A DNA stretch of 64,000 bases from Diplonema papillatum (taxonomy: Eukaryota; Euglenozoa; Diplonemea; Diplonemida; Diplonemidae), in NCBI GenBank assembly GCA_030068145.1, contig JAPJBO010000094.1, forward strand, positions 248,001 through 312,000, read 5' to 3'. The position numbers were made by a program, and so were the translations under genes. The notes under the pieces are model-generated. The model was not told where the DNA came from. It saw only the letters and a list, made by a program, of their open reading frames with translations, and searched no databases. Below, piece by piece: positions 40,041 through 50,619 of the stretch. The stretch's first letter is position 1; each line of letters opens with the position of its first letter.

Positions 40041-41010
40041 TTAAAGGACCCACTGATAACGTCCAGTTTTTGATTGGCCTCCCGCGAAGCGCGCGGAGGA
40101 TCCAGTCCCTCATGGGTCGTTTATTTTTCTCCTCTTCCTTCACAACACCAAACAACGCACTTTCACTTCTTTTTGCAAGTTCTTCGAAGAAGACTTTACC
40201 ATAATCGAAAGTAAGAACGAAAATCTACGCCCCCAAATAGTTGTCGCCGACTTTTGGAAACATGGAAATCGAAAAGGAGAAACACACCTCTCTTCATTCC
40301 CTCGAAGAAGACTTGATGCTGACATCAAATATGCTGTGAAAGGCAGGCTTCTGCCCACCCACTAAGCTAAGACCTTTCCTCCTCTGGTGCCTAGATTCCT
40401 CATGTTTTGAGTCCCAACCCTATTGATTTAGACCCACGGCTTCCAGTAGTCACCCGGAGAACCCCCTGCCTGTATGGGTTAATCCAACCGGTAAGTCAGA
40501 CACAAGCTGGCGAGCCGGTCGATAACATGGTTGCCTCAGCTCGAGGGGCTTAGCAAAGGGCACCGTCCGCACCTGTAGAATTTGCCAGCCGTCAAGAAAC
40601 GAAAGAACGTTCACCCTAGAAAAGAAAACACCTGAGGGGCGAAAACCACCAATCTGAGCACCCACACACTGGGGGGCTGTCGAAAGTACGAATGCATACT
40701 GGTACCCCCGAAAAACCGAAGTAACGAAGTACGCAACAACTCCGCACAAACTACAAACTACGCAGGAACTACGCAATACGGGGTAGGGCTTCATTTTGAT
40801 ACTCCACAGACAGCTGGTGTCTACTAACTGAGTGTCTAAACGGTCCCGACTGGGCTTGTGTAACTTGCTGCTACCTGCGGCAAAATAACGTCCCGTACAC
40901 TTATAGAACGTAGCCCTGGCCGTTTCACAAACCCCGCACGAACTACGCTGGAACTGCGCAATGCAGGGGTTTCGGGGGTACCAAATACGCAACAACGACA
41001 CACACACACT
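40041..41010. other. Intergenic upstream of element B
   Basis: No gene supported. A repeat of the CTTGATGCT..GGCAG..CTGCC family is near 40310-40380. Two GGAACTxCGCAATxCxGGG segments (near 40765 and 40950) form a direct repeat. Confidence 0.4.
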
Positions 41011-41066
41011 GGGCTAGACTCCGCTCAGGGGTTACCCATTACTGAGATCACACACACACACACACA
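41011..41066 (+). repeat. Element B terminal motif and CA run, 5' copy
   Basis: GGGCTAGACTCCGCT, CAGGGGTTACCC and then a (CA)n run lie just before element B. The same motif and CA run follow ORF2 at 48753-48812. This could be the 3' end of a preceding tandem copy, or terminal repeats belonging to the element. Confidence 0.7.
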
Positions 41067-41108
41067 GGGGCTGGAAGAAGATCAAATTATTAAAATATAC
41101 AAAACATC

Positions 41109-42920
41109 ATGCCTGCACCTCCACGTGGTGGCCCCGGGCAACGCGGCGACTCTGCTGGGCCGCCGCGGCCGACGCAGGCCAACGACGCGAAAGCACCTGG
41201 CACTGGCTGGGTGCTGGCGGGAAAACGGCGAGGCCAGCTGGCACAGCTCAGGCCAGAGGACTGGCCCGTAGCGGTCGTAACGGCCAACGACATCAGGAAG
41301 CCGGAGACGACACAGGGCGTAGCCCTGGTCACATGGGCGGACGCCACTGAGTTGGCGAAGAAGAGCCGGAAGGGACAACTGGCCGTGGTCGTCCTCGGGG
41401 CCAAAAGGCGGGAAGGCGAGGGGGTGGAGACGACGGTGGTGACGCGCAGAGGTCCGCGAACTGAAGTCCGCCCGGCCGTCCTGCTGCAGCTTGGCGACGA
41501 GCTGGTTGGGACGCTGCTCCGAAGGACAAGCGCACCCCTGCCGCCCGCGGACGAACACAGGGTGTCCGTGGTAGTCGCGCGCCGGTACGCGACGGTGGAA
41601 GGGTGGACGGGCTGTGGGGCGGACGCCAGGGCCTGGCTTACGGGCCATTTCGTGGGGGAGGGCGTACCCCGGGAGGACATCAAGTCGCTTACGGGGATCG
41701 AGACGCGCGGCACCCCCGGCCCCACGGCCCAGATCCGCGCACTACTGCGAGTCGCTGGACGCAGCAAGGAGGGCGCCTTGGCGGCTTCGGGGAAAGGGGG
41801 CGTCTTCACAACGCTGAAAGGGGACGGAAGAGGCGCGCTATGGCTGAGGGACGACCTTACCCTGGACGAAGCGAGGAAAGCCGCTGCGCGCGCGAAGACG
41901 AGCCTCATCGTCAGTGTGCGCGGCATGGGCGTACTAAAAGGGGAGGGGGAACAGGCCGAGGCGGCTATGAGAGCGTTGCTGGGGACGGCGGCTGCGCAGG
42001 AGGAGGAGCAGCCGGGACAGCCGGGCCAGATCTGGGACGTAGCCGGGTTTCCGCGGACGATCTCGCCGGTGCAGGTGGCAGCGTTTCTCCACGCGGCCGG
42101 ATGGACGGGCGTCGAGGTGATCCGCGTGATCCCGAAGCGCAGCAAGCGCCTCGCCGTCGTCCGCGGCCCGGAGCCACCGGCCTGGATTTTCCAGGTCGAG
42201 ACGACTGGGGAACTGGTCACCGTGTCGACGGTCAGGGAGAAGGACGAGGCGCAACCGAGATGGGTGCAGACAAAGGGGACGGAAGAGACCCGGACAGACC
42301 CGGCCGAAGACGGAACAGAGCGTCAGGGAATGACCTACGCCAAGGCCGCTTTCATCGGCCTGTACGGAAGGAAGCAGGGCTTGAAGGCCTGGAGTGACGG
42401 CAGACCGCAGACGACCCAAGCGGCGCCAGCAGAAACAGGACAGCAGAGCGGGCCCCCGGGGAACCCCGGCGCCGACATCCCGCAAACCTCGGACGCACCA
42501 CCGCCGAACGCCGGAAAGGGGGGCAAGAAAGGAAAGAAAGGGGGGAAAGCAGGAAAGCACCAGCCGCAGCCAGCCGAACAGGACGCGCAGCGACCCGACG
42601 AGGTGAGGGCAAAGCTCGAGAGGGAGGTGTCCGAGCTGCGCGCCCAGAACGCTGACATGTGTCGGAAGATGGAGGAGCTGGGGACGCTGGTGCAGGCCTT
42701 GCGTGCGCAGCTCCAGGCACGGACAGGCGACCCCCAGAAGACGACGTCACCCTCGCCGAAGCGGCAGTCGCTGGCGGAGCCGGACAAGGTCAAGAAGCGG
42801 CCGAGGTCGCTGACCAAGTCCAAGTCGCGGTCACCGGAGCCCCCGAAGCAGCCACCGTCAAAGGCGACGAGGACCCTGAAGCAGATGGGCTTCGGGAGCA
42901 CGGCGCCGGCCCGTAAATGA
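41109..42920 (+). CDS. Retrotransposon B ORF1 protein (gag-like)
   Basis: The 603-residue, basic product has no zinc knuckles. Residues ~306-345 (WDVAGFPRTISPVQVAAFL, HAAGWTGVEVIRVIP) resemble the strand-helix start of an RRM-like nucleic-acid binding fold; this is pattern-based. Residues ~471-486 are Gly/Lys rich, ~497-537 form a heptad-type coiled coil (KLEREVSELRAQ, MEELGTLVQALRAQL), and ~563-590 are a basic tail. Such proteins coat element RNA and trimerise or multimerise. It ends at TGA (42918-42920), and the frame stays open from there into ORF2 without another stop. Confidence 0.75.
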   Translation: MPAPPRGGPGQRGDSAGPPRPTQANDAKAPGTGWVLAGKRRGQLAQLRPEDWPVAVVTANDIRKPETTQGVALVTWADATELAKKSRKGQLAVVVLGAKRREGEGVETTVVTRRGPRTEVRPAVLLQLGDELVGTLLRRTSAPLPPADEHRVSVVVARRYATVEGWTGCGADARAWLTGHFVGEGVPREDIKSLTGIETRGTPGPTAQIRALLRVAGRSKEGALAASGKGGVFTTLKGDGRGALWLRDDLTLDEARKAAARAKTSLIVSVRGMGVLKGEGEQAEAAMRALLGTAAAQEEEQPGQPGQIWDVAGFPRTISPVQVAAFLHAAGWTGVEVIRVIPKRSKRLAVVRGPEPPAWIFQVETTGELVTVSTVREKDEAQPRWVQTKGTEETRTDPAEDGTERQGMTYAKAAFIGLYGRKQGLKAWSDGRPQTTQAAPAETGQQSGPPGNPGADIPQTSDAPPPNAGKGGKKGKKGGKAGKHQPQPAEQDAQRPDEVRAKLEREVSELRAQNADMCRKMEELGTLVQALRAQLQARTGDPQKTTSPSPKRQSLAEPDKVKKRPRSLTKSKSRSPEPPKQPPSKATRTLKQMGFGSTAPARK

Positions 42921-43055
42921 AGGCAGAGCCCCCTTGGCGGGGCGGGGGAGGAACACGGACATGCCGGCTACGACACGACGGGAAGGAAGCTCGTTGGGGG
43001 GGGACCTGTAACTATCCTCGCCGACGAGCGGTGGGTACGAGCTGCGACCCGCGAG

Positions 43056-46000
43056 ATGCTTGGCCGCGCATGCCCGGTGCCGGGAGACGGGAACTGCCAG
43101 TTCTCAGCCATCGCACAACGGCACGGGACAGTGGATGCAGAGCGACTGCGACAAATGGTAGTTGATGAGATGGAGGCGCGCCCGGCTGACTACCGTCCGT
43201 ACATGGTGATGGAACCGGGGCCGGACAGTCGAGGGCTCACGGTGGCGGAAGAGTTGGCCAAGTGGCAGGCTTACCTGGCGGCCATGCGGAGGAACGCCAC
43301 GTACGGCGATGAGCTGACACTACGGGCAGCGTCGCGAGTGCTGCGCTGCGACATCTGGGTGCTGAACGCGACGAGCCGGGAGGCCCTACGTGGATGCAGA
43401 CAACCGTCGCCGACCGCGACCATTGTTCTTACGTACCGGCCGGAGCACTACGACACCGTGATTCTACCGCTGCCGAGCCAGCGCCTGCTGGAGGCGACGA
43501 CAGGCGACACGGTACCCTTGGCGCGGCTCGCTCTGATTAATGCTGGCCCGGTTGCTGGCACAGACGCACCGACCCACCACCTACCAACCGGCGTGCCCGC
43601 CGCTGCGCGGACCCGGCAACGGAACACGCGCCCCCGCGCGCCCGAACCAAGGTTACCCAGCATCGCCGAGGCGAAGCAGGATCGATCATGGAGCCCGCAC
43701 GACGACGATATAGTGATCGTCACCATAAACGTGACATCCTTGGACACGGAGAAGCTGTTGGTGGTGGCCCTGCTCAAAGCAGATATAGTCGTACTGCAAG
43801 AGACCCGGGTAACCAAGGCAGAAAAGGCGTACATGGGTTCATTTCTCGCGGCGTACGGATGGAACGTGCACTGGGGCGACGACGTAACGATGGTGGAAGG
43901 TGGAGACGGGAGAAGCCAAAGAAGACCTGGTGGAGTGGCAGTGCTAACCCGTCAGCACCTCACAGCGCAACTAGTGGCAGCGGTTGAAGACTCAGAGAAG
44001 AGAGTGGTGGCATCGACGCGCGTTGTGCATGTTGTCGTAGCCCTGGGGGACGGCAGAACAGCATTACACATATTCTCGTTGTACGGGCAGAGCGGGAACA
44101 GCGTGCAGGTGCAGGGGGAAAGGGAGCAGTTGATAACAGAGGTGTTGGGTATAGCGGCAGGCCTGGGGCAAGTGCCGACCCTTGTAGTGGGTGACTTCAA
44201 TTGTTCGACAGAGACCAGTTCAGTACTAGCCGCAGCATGCCGGTCGGGAAGATGGGCAGATGCGGCAGCCGCTTACGCGGTAGGCCAAGGCGAAGAACCA
44301 CCGTGCACGTGCTGGGCGCCGAATGCGACAGGAGGGAGCAGGATAGACTTGTGCCTCGCCAATGCCTGTGCGGCACCAGCCATCAGCAAGGTCTGCACAG
44401 TGGAAAGGAAAAACAGCGAGTTCCACACGCATGCACCAATGTACGTGACGATGCGCCAGCAAGTGTTCCGAGAGCGCCACAGGCGCGCAATACTCCCGAC
44501 AGCATTTCCTCGGGCATATCCGTTGCTCAACCTGAGTGAGAAGAGTCTTTTAGAAGTGTTCGCCAACGAGGCAAAAGAGGCCATGACGGGAGCTATGAGT
44601 CTGAAACAGCTATCGCAACACGCAGAAAGCTATCTGCTCATGTTGCACAGGCGCGAGCTCGCATTGCCGTCCAGGGCGTACAAGGGACGCGGGAACCAAG
44701 TGGTCAGCGACTCGCGACTAGCCACCAAATTCCAGCACTCGTCAACAAGGGGTGCCTCCACGAAGCAAACTCGAGCACGAGACGAGCTGTTGGGGCACCT
44801 GCGGACATTGGTACAAGCAGCCCGGGAGCGACTGAGATCTGACATACCGTATCCGCTTACAAGACGAGAGGAAAAAGCGAGAGAAGCCGCACGGAAGAGG
44901 GTAGGAAGAGGCCACATCCCGGAGGCAGTCGCCAACATCGTGATGTCAGGCGATCTCTCCGAGTTACAAGCGCTTCAAAGCGCCTTGACGAGCCTGGAGG
45001 GATCCCAGAGGGCAGCATTCTCCGCGCTCAGACGGCACAGAAAGGCGCAGTGGACGCATAAGATGCAGGAAGCATGGGCGCATGGAAGGGGCTTAGTGTT
45101 CAATTTCATCGCCGATAAATATGCCTCGCCGTTGACGTTCCTGCGACGGGACGACGGAACCCTGACGGCGAACGCGGCGGAAATTGACGAGATCTTGAGG
45201 GGCGAGAAGGCGTGGGGTGGAATCTTTCAGCGATACACGACGCGGGAGGAACCGTGCTGGGGGCGGTTTCTGCGGATGTACAGCCCCGTCCTGCCAGACA
45301 GGGCCGAAATGGAGTGCGAGGCGATAACGGTGGGTGACGTGAAAGCAGCGCTTGCGAAGATGAAGAAGTCAGCCTCAGCTGGGATGCACGGGTGGAGGAT
45401 CCACGAGCTGCAACAGCTGCCGAACTCGCTTCTGGAAGGGTTCGCACGAGTACTAAATGAGGTGGAGGAAAGCGGAGAATGGCCGGAAGAACTGATGCAC
45501 GCTCTCGTCTCGCTGATACCGAAACCGAAGAGCACAGGAGATCCCTTGTCCCAACGACCGATCTCAGTGGCACCGGTGCTGTACAGGATATGGGCTGCTG
45601 TCAGGGCTAAAGACGCGCAACGCTGGATGGACGAACTGGCTCCAGAGGGGCTCCACGGCTGCCGGCCTAAGCACAGCACGGAAGACCTTTTCTGGCATCT
45701 GGCAGCCGAGATCGAAGAGGCGCACCTCATGGGGCGCCCGCTGTATGGCATCGCGTTCGACTTTAAAAAGTGCTTCGATTCGGTGCCCATCAACGTCACC
45801 CTGCAACTCGCAAAGAAGCTGGGATTCAACCGAAAGGTACTTCGGGCATTAGAAGCCGCATACCGACAAATGCAACGGCATTTCAAGGTAAACGGGACGG
45901 TCGGAGGTGGGTTTATCCCAACAAACGGGATCATGCAGGGCTGCGCAATCAGTGTGATACTGATTGGGCTGTTGATCAGCGTGTGGATGAGGCACGTAGC

Positions 46001-48737
46001 GCAAGAAGGACGTCCACGATCATACGTGGATGACATAACAGCCACGGCCAGAGAAGCAAGTCACCTGCAGACGATAGCGAACAAGACGGTACAATTCGAA
46101 GAAATGACCGGCTTATGGATTTGCCTAGCGAAATCCCACTCGTTTGGAACGACGTTGCGCCAACCAGCGGTCGAAATCATGAGCTGGCAAGAAGACACTG
46201 ATGTTTTCGTCTCGGAAGACCCCCCGCGATTCTACAAACGGACGGACAGCTTCGATTGCCTTGGGGTCATGGTGCACGCACGTGGGCATGGACGCCAGCT
46301 GTCGAGCAGGATCCGACAACGCAGAGAAGGAGCAGTACTAAATTTGCAACGAATAAAAAGAATACCAGTACCGGCAACGGCACGTGAGACGCTGGTTTCA
46401 ATGACCGCGTGCGCAAAAATGTACTACGGCATATCGGTCATGCCGTTAGACAACAGGACGTCGAACACCATGCGCCAGGCCGTCATGACAGCCCTATGGA
46501 CCGGTCCCAGCAGACGTGCAGTTGAAGTGGTGATGCAGGTGCTTCACCACGGGCACCGGCTGGACCCTTACACTGCCCCGGCTTACATACGGATCCGGAC
46601 ATGGGTGCGACAAATGCGGAAGTGGCGGCACATCAGGACACTGGCGGGTGTGGCTTGGGCGCACAAAGAGACGTTACCGGATGGTTCTCCGCACAGGTTG
46701 ATGTGGGATGCTCTAAGCCAGGCGGAGTGGGCGTGGACAACCCCTGACACCATCGGGTATACCAATGAGATCGGAGAGCAGGTCGTTTTTAACACGGACG
46801 ATGCGAACGAGAAGCAAACGACAATCATGCTGCACGACTTGCGCCAGGCGCTACGACGCCAACAATTGGCAAAGATGTGCAACAGAAGGGAAGACTTGCG
46901 AGGATGTGCGCACGGGGTGGATGGAAGCGTAACCCGACATCTCCTCGAAGCTCTCGATAATGGATTGACAGGATACCAACAGGGGATGTTACGATCAATA
47001 ATAGCTGGGGCCGTGGCAACTACAGGCAGAACGGGGAAAAACGAGACTTGCCCATATTGCAACCAGGACGAAAGGGAAACTGTGGCGCACTTGTGGTGGG
47101 AGTGTGAGGCTTGGAGGGGTATACGGCAGGAGCACGGCATGGGCACCGTGGACAGGACAACATGGCCGAATTGCCTGAGCATGTGCGGAGTCGCACCCAT
47201 GCACAGACACGGCACGGACCCCGCCCTGCAGCCAGTACCACTCGACCATGGTGAAGCCTGCCAATTTGTAAGCAGGCTACAGCGATACTACCTGGCTGTA
47301 CTGCGTGCAAGGCAGATAAGGGATGAGAGAGAGCAGGAGACAAGTCGCCACCATCGACTGACCCAATACCCGTGGGGGTGGAGAACAACGAGTCCAAGGC
47401 GGGTCTGCATTCCAAAGATTGAGGCCGAAACAATCACGCAGCAGTGGAAGCACGGCGGCGAATTGTGGAACGCCATGCACTGGTGGCTAAACAGACTTCG
47501 ATGGGCGCACGTTGGATCGGAACACGCAGTGACTTTCTTGGAGTTGGCCATAGACTTCGAAGTCACAACGGGCGTGCGGCTGCCGATAGTGGCAAATCGG
47601 CGAATCCAACCGCCGGCAGCCTCGAAAGCCAAGGCGACGTCGGCCCGAGCCGTACTCCCCCCCAGAGAAACCACCGAGGGCCTATGCATGTACTTCGATG
47701 GCGGCTCAAGGCAGAACGGAACTGCACTGGCGGTGGCTGGGGCCGGAGCAGTCATCTACAAGGATGGGCTGAAGCTGGCGGAGACAACAGTTCCCTTGGG
47801 TCGGACCACCAACAACGTGGCCGAGTACAACGGCCTGATAGCGGGGATACGACTGCTCGGGGAACAGCCGGGCGACGTTGAAGGGCCGGTAAAAGTCAGG
47901 GGCGACTCACAAGTTGTAATAGGACCAGTAAACGGGACGGCCATGTGCAAACCCAACTTACGACCGTATTTTCTGCAGGCGAGGGCGAGCATGGCCGACC
48001 TGACACCGCGGTTTGAGTTCAGTCTGGAACACGTACCGCGGAGTAGGAACGTCGATGCGGACGCGTTAAGTAACGCGGCCATGGACAGGGTGCAAGCAGA
48101 GACGGGCGCGCAAGTAGGATTGATACGGGCGCAGTATGAGGAGTACAAGAGCAGTGCACTGGCGAAAGGTCAGTCTTTCCGAGCGGTCACCAGCGCGGTA
48201 GCACGAATCTGTGGCGTAGCGTGGCACTGTGGGCACGTCTCCAATGTCACCAGCGTCACAGCGCTAGGCGGAGGGGTAATGCTAGGCCTCTCGTGCCGAG
48301 CCGAGCTAGCCCCGCAGACCGAAGCAGTGTTGCAGGAAATGAGTCAGCCGCGCCCTGGCACACACACAGCTGCGACGGCACCCGCGAGCCCATTCGTCAA
48401 GGCACATGAGGCATGGGCAGCGAGCAGGCACCCGGAACACTTTTACAGTACAACATGGAAGGAGGAGGCGGAGTGGAAGGGAAGAGAGCAGGAGAGGGGC
48501 GCAAGCAGCCAGCGATCCCGACCAACAGCAAGGAAAGCGAGGAATGCGACGGCACGATGCGCGAAACATGATGAACCCCGCTGCACCGCGTGTAAGAAGA
48601 GGCGATTGCCCCCAGATACGTGTTGCGACCAGCAGCACATGGGACATGGAGCAGGGAGCCTAAACCAAACGAGGCTGCAGTTTAGATCAGAGCGTGGCCA
48701 CCACGAGCAGCCGGCAGGACCATCAGCTGTGACGTGA
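43056..48737 (+). CDS. Retrotransposon B ORF2: OTU protease, APE endonuclease, reverse transcriptase, RNase H
   Basis: The 1893-residue product starts with an OTU cysteine protease (deubiquitinase fold): D11-G-N-C14-Q-F with C14 nucleophile, TYGDELTLRAAS, and H131 in EHYDTV. An APE endonuclease follows at ~225-470 (VGDFN, RIDLCLAN). The reverse transcriptase spans ~770-1010 (D902 in FDFKKCFD; YVDD 990-993). A CCHC finger is C1332-x2-C1335-x9-H1345-x4-C1350. RNase H spans ~1543-1680 (D1548 in YFDGGS, then NNVAEYNG, RGDSQVV, NVDADALS). One Cys/His unit starts at C1835. The first ATG is at 43056, but the frame is open upstream to the ORF1 stop and the extra residues look like the front of an OTU domain. 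The true start may lie upstream or come from readthrough. OTU proteases occur in Dualen/RandI-type elements (established); role unknown. Confidence 0.9.
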   Translation: MLGRACPVPGDGNCQFSAIAQRHGTVDAERLRQMVVDEMEARPADYRPYMVMEPGPDSRGLTVAEELAKWQAYLAAMRRNATYGDELTLRAASRVLRCDIWVLNATSREALRGCRQPSPTATIVLTYRPEHYDTVILPLPSQRLLEATTGDTVPLARLALINAGPVAGTDAPTHHLPTGVPAAARTRQRNTRPRAPEPRLPSIAEAKQDRSWSPHDDDIVIVTINVTSLDTEKLLVVALLKADIVVLQETRVTKAEKAYMGSFLAAYGWNVHWGDDVTMVEGGDGRSQRRPGGVAVLTRQHLTAQLVAAVEDSEKRVVASTRVVHVVVALGDGRTALHIFSLYGQSGNSVQVQGEREQLITEVLGIAAGLGQVPTLVVGDFNCSTETSSVLAAACRSGRWADAAAAYAVGQGEEPPCTCWAPNATGGSRIDLCLANACAAPAISKVCTVERKNSEFHTHAPMYVTMRQQVFRERHRRAILPTAFPRAYPLLNLSEKSLLEVFANEAKEAMTGAMSLKQLSQHAESYLLMLHRRELALPSRAYKGRGNQVVSDSRLATKFQHSSTRGASTKQTRARDELLGHLRTLVQAARERLRSDIPYPLTRREEKAREAARKRVGRGHIPEAVANIVMSGDLSELQALQSALTSLEGSQRAAFSALRRHRKAQWTHKMQEAWAHGRGLVFNFIADKYASPLTFLRRDDGTLTANAAEIDEILRGEKAWGGIFQRYTTREEPCWGRFLRMYSPVLPDRAEMECEAITVGDVKAALAKMKKSASAGMHGWRIHELQQLPNSLLEGFARVLNEVEESGEWPEELMHALVSLIPKPKSTGDPLSQRPISVAPVLYRIWAAVRAKDAQRWMDELAPEGLHGCRPKHSTEDLFWHLAAEIEEAHLMGRPLYGIAFDFKKCFDSVPINVTLQLAKKLGFNRKVLRALEAAYRQMQRHFKVNGTVGGGFIPTNGIMQGCAISVILIGLLISVWMRHVAQEGRPRSYVDDITATAREASHLQTIANKTVQFEEMTGLWICLAKSHSFGTTLRQPAVEIMSWQEDTDVFVSEDPPRFYKRTDSFDCLGVMVHARGHGRQLSSRIRQRREGAVLNLQRIKRIPVPATARETLVSMTACAKMYYGISVMPLDNRTSNTMRQAVMTALWTGPSRRAVEVVMQVLHHGHRLDPYTAPAYIRIRTWVRQMRKWRHIRTLAGVAWAHKETLPDGSPHRLMWDALSQAEWAWTTPDTIGYTNEIGEQVVFNTDDANEKQTTIMLHDLRQALRRQQLAKMCNRREDLRGCAHGVDGSVTRHLLEALDNGLTGYQQGMLRSIIAGAVATTGRTGKNETCPYCNQDERETVAHLWWECEAWRGIRQEHGMGTVDRTTWPNCLSMCGVAPMHRHGTDPALQPVPLDHGEACQFVSRLQRYYLAVLRARQIRDEREQETSRHHRLTQYPWGWRTTSPRRVCIPKIEAETITQQWKHGGELWNAMHWWLNRLRWAHVGSEHAVTFLELAIDFEVTTGVRLPIVANRRIQPPAASKAKATSARAVLPPRETTEGLCMYFDGGSRQNGTALAVAGAGAVIYKDGLKLAETTVPLGRTTNNVAEYNGLIAGIRLLGEQPGDVEGPVKVRGDSQVVIGPVNGTAMCKPNLRPYFLQARASMADLTPRFEFSLEHVPRSRNVDADALSNAAMDRVQAETGAQVGLIRAQYEEYKSSALAKGQSFRAVTSAVARICGVAWHCGHVSNVTSVTALGGGVMLGLSCRAELAPQTEAVLQEMSQPRPGTHTAATAPASPFVKAHEAWAASRHPEHFYSTTWKEEAEWKGREQERGASSQRSRPTARKARNATARCAKHDEPRCTACKKRRLPPDTCCDQQHMGHGAGSLNQTRLQFRSERGHHEQPAGPSAVT

Positions 48738-48752
48738 GGATGTTGACAACGT

Positions 48753-48812
48753 GGGCTATACTCCGCTTCAGGGGTTACCCGAAATTGAATTCCCACACAC
48801 ACACACACACAC
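48753..48812 (+). repeat. Element B terminal motif and CA run, 3' copy
   Basis: GGGCTATACTCCGCTTCAGG, GGTTACCC and a (CA)n run follow the ORF2 stop, matching 41011-41066. It marks the 3' end of element B. Confidence 0.7.
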
Positions 48813-50490
48813 GCACCGGTACTGCCACTTAAACGATATACATACCAGTATACGTTACCATGAAGGAACGGAGACCTTAAACTCCCGGATCCTCAAGCAG
48901 ACTTTCTCGCTCTGAATGTAGCACCCAGTAAAAAAAGAGCGAGCCAAAGTGGCGAGTTGAAGTGAAGCGCGGCTTCAGTCTTGCGTTTTCCTTGCAGAAC
49001 CAAACAAGCAAACAAAGGGTTGCAATCTGGCCGTCCCTCGCGATCGGCGGCAACACACAAAATCGAATCGAAACTCGCCGAGGGCTGGCTGCTGGCTGCC
49101 CTGGGACAGGAAGGACAACGCTCGAAGAATCGGAGGATCATTAGAGTTGGGTCGAAAGAGTCCGATGCTATGTTCCCCCTAAGCACAACATGGGATGACA
49201 GTATCGAGTGCTCCGCCGGTGCCAAGACTGAACGCACACACATGACCTCGTCAGCTGATCACTTGGCACACTGGCCCACACACCCACTTGTCTGTGCAAT
49301 GTGTGCGCGCTTCCACCTTGATTGGAATTGTGTCATTGCTTCTCGATCCTATTTCGACCGGCATGGTGACAGAGGCCCTCGTAGACTGTAGATTGATTCA
49401 ACAAGCTCAAACAGGGGCAGTCGCCAGGCCTGCAAGCCGTAGCCATTCTTCCAAGGAAACTGTCCCGGGGAGAAAGATTGAACCTAAGCCAGCAGCTATC
49501 CCAAGCAGCGCACGCACAGCTCCTGCAGGCGCTGAACCCTGACACGCAACTTCTCGCCGGAGTCCGACACGTACTTCCTCGACCACGCCTCCCGCAACCT
49601 TGCAGGGAATCGAGCTTCGTACCTTTCCGCGGTTGGGAGAGGCGAGTGCCTGGCATCGTGAAACTTGAATTTTTCTTTGAACCCAACCACACCCTGAAGG
49701 CTGTGTGAAGTTCTCTAGTCGACTTTCGTGGTGCATCAACTCCCTCAGTGAAACTGTGACTCCGTCGAAATACGCACCCCCCAGAAAAATCTGCTTCGGG
49801 TGCTACAAACCGTGCGTTTCGGCGGAGCAGAACCCATCTGCCTTCGATACCCTCTGGAAGTTGCAAAATTCGGGCAACGTGCCGACCACGACTGCGGCGA
49901 GAACACTGCCACACGCATTCTCTTTGCCGTCGCTGTTTGGAACCTTGCACCTTGCAGTCGTAGTTGTTGCCGCTGCAGTCGTAGTCGTGTGTGCTTTGTC
50001 CACTGGGCAGCCTCTCGAGCATTTTTCCGTCTCGGACACGCGCACCAGAAGCGTTTTCCCTCTGGAAAATAACAGAGATAAGTTTCAATTCTTCCTCGGG
50101 CGCTCTCACCCCTAACGAGCATCAACCATGCGTTGAGTGTCAGTGTTCTGCCTAAACATTAAGACCTGCTACTGCTACCAAGATTTCCTCCCCCAAGCCT
50201 CGTCTTCCTCGTTTGGGGGAATCCTATCAAGACGCCATCTCCCGAACGACTTGGCTACATGTCCCTAACAGGCGAATCAGCGGTTCAATACTACCAAGCA
50301 GCGGAGAAGAGCCCGTGGGTTTAAAAGCTGATCTCATCCACTCGGGGCTTGTAAAAGTTGCAGCACTCCCCAACGACAGAGTCGTTCAGGAAGCCTGCTC
50401 TGTGCGCAGGGCGTCAAACCCAAAAGCCGCACTGGAAGGGAGATGTGCCAATCCTTGAGGACGCAGCACAGCCCGTTCCCAATTTACTGG
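48813..50490. other. Intergenic, possible gene remnants
   Basis: Near 48866-48915 is a copy of the GGAGACCTTAAACTCCCGGAT repeat family. On the - strand at 49490-49690 a stretch encodes a protein-like amphipathic peptide (FKEKFKFHDARHSP, RYEARFPARLREAWS), continuing after a frame change near 49500; it could be an old pseudogene. Nothing else is supported. Confidence 0.3.
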
Positions 50491-50619
50491 AAAGGGATTT
50501 GAAGTTAAGTACACTTGTTGGGACCCGAAAGATGGTGAACTATGCCTGGATAGGACGAAGCCGGGGGAAACCCTGGTGAAGGTCCGTTGCGGTGTTGACG
50601 TGCAAATCGCTCGTCAAAG
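50491..50619 (+). rRNA. 28S rRNA fragment (pseudogene)
   Basis: It is the same large-subunit piece as at 16156-16284, here on the + strand: AAAGGGATTTGAAGTTAAG, GACCCGAAAGATGGTGAAC, GGACGAAGCCGGGGGAAACC, GACGTGCAAATCG. The two copies have the same end points but different flanks. Confidence 0.85.

Larger units (their letters stand above)
41067..48812 (+). mobile_element. Non-LTR retrotransposon B (ORF1; OTU-APE-RT-RNase H)
   Basis: A short leader, ORF1, ORF2 and a tail ending in (CA)n form one unit on the + strand. The motif before the leader and the motif in the tail match, as expected in tandem insertion. All catalytic residues I can check are intact, so the copy looks recently functional. 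Confidence 0.85.

Noticed and set aside
37322..40044. Three overlapping reading frames of ~865-888 codons
   Set aside because: They arise from a 28-bp tandem repeat lacking stops in every frame; no independent coding evidence.
41011..41037. Telomere-like GGGGTTACCC in the element B motif
   Set aside because: It occurs once per motif and not in tandem; it belongs to the element's terminal sequence.
49333..50109. 258-codon antisense frame
   Set aside because: Composition is irregular and parts overlap better-looking short frames; at most an old pseudogene, noted under the intergenic entry.
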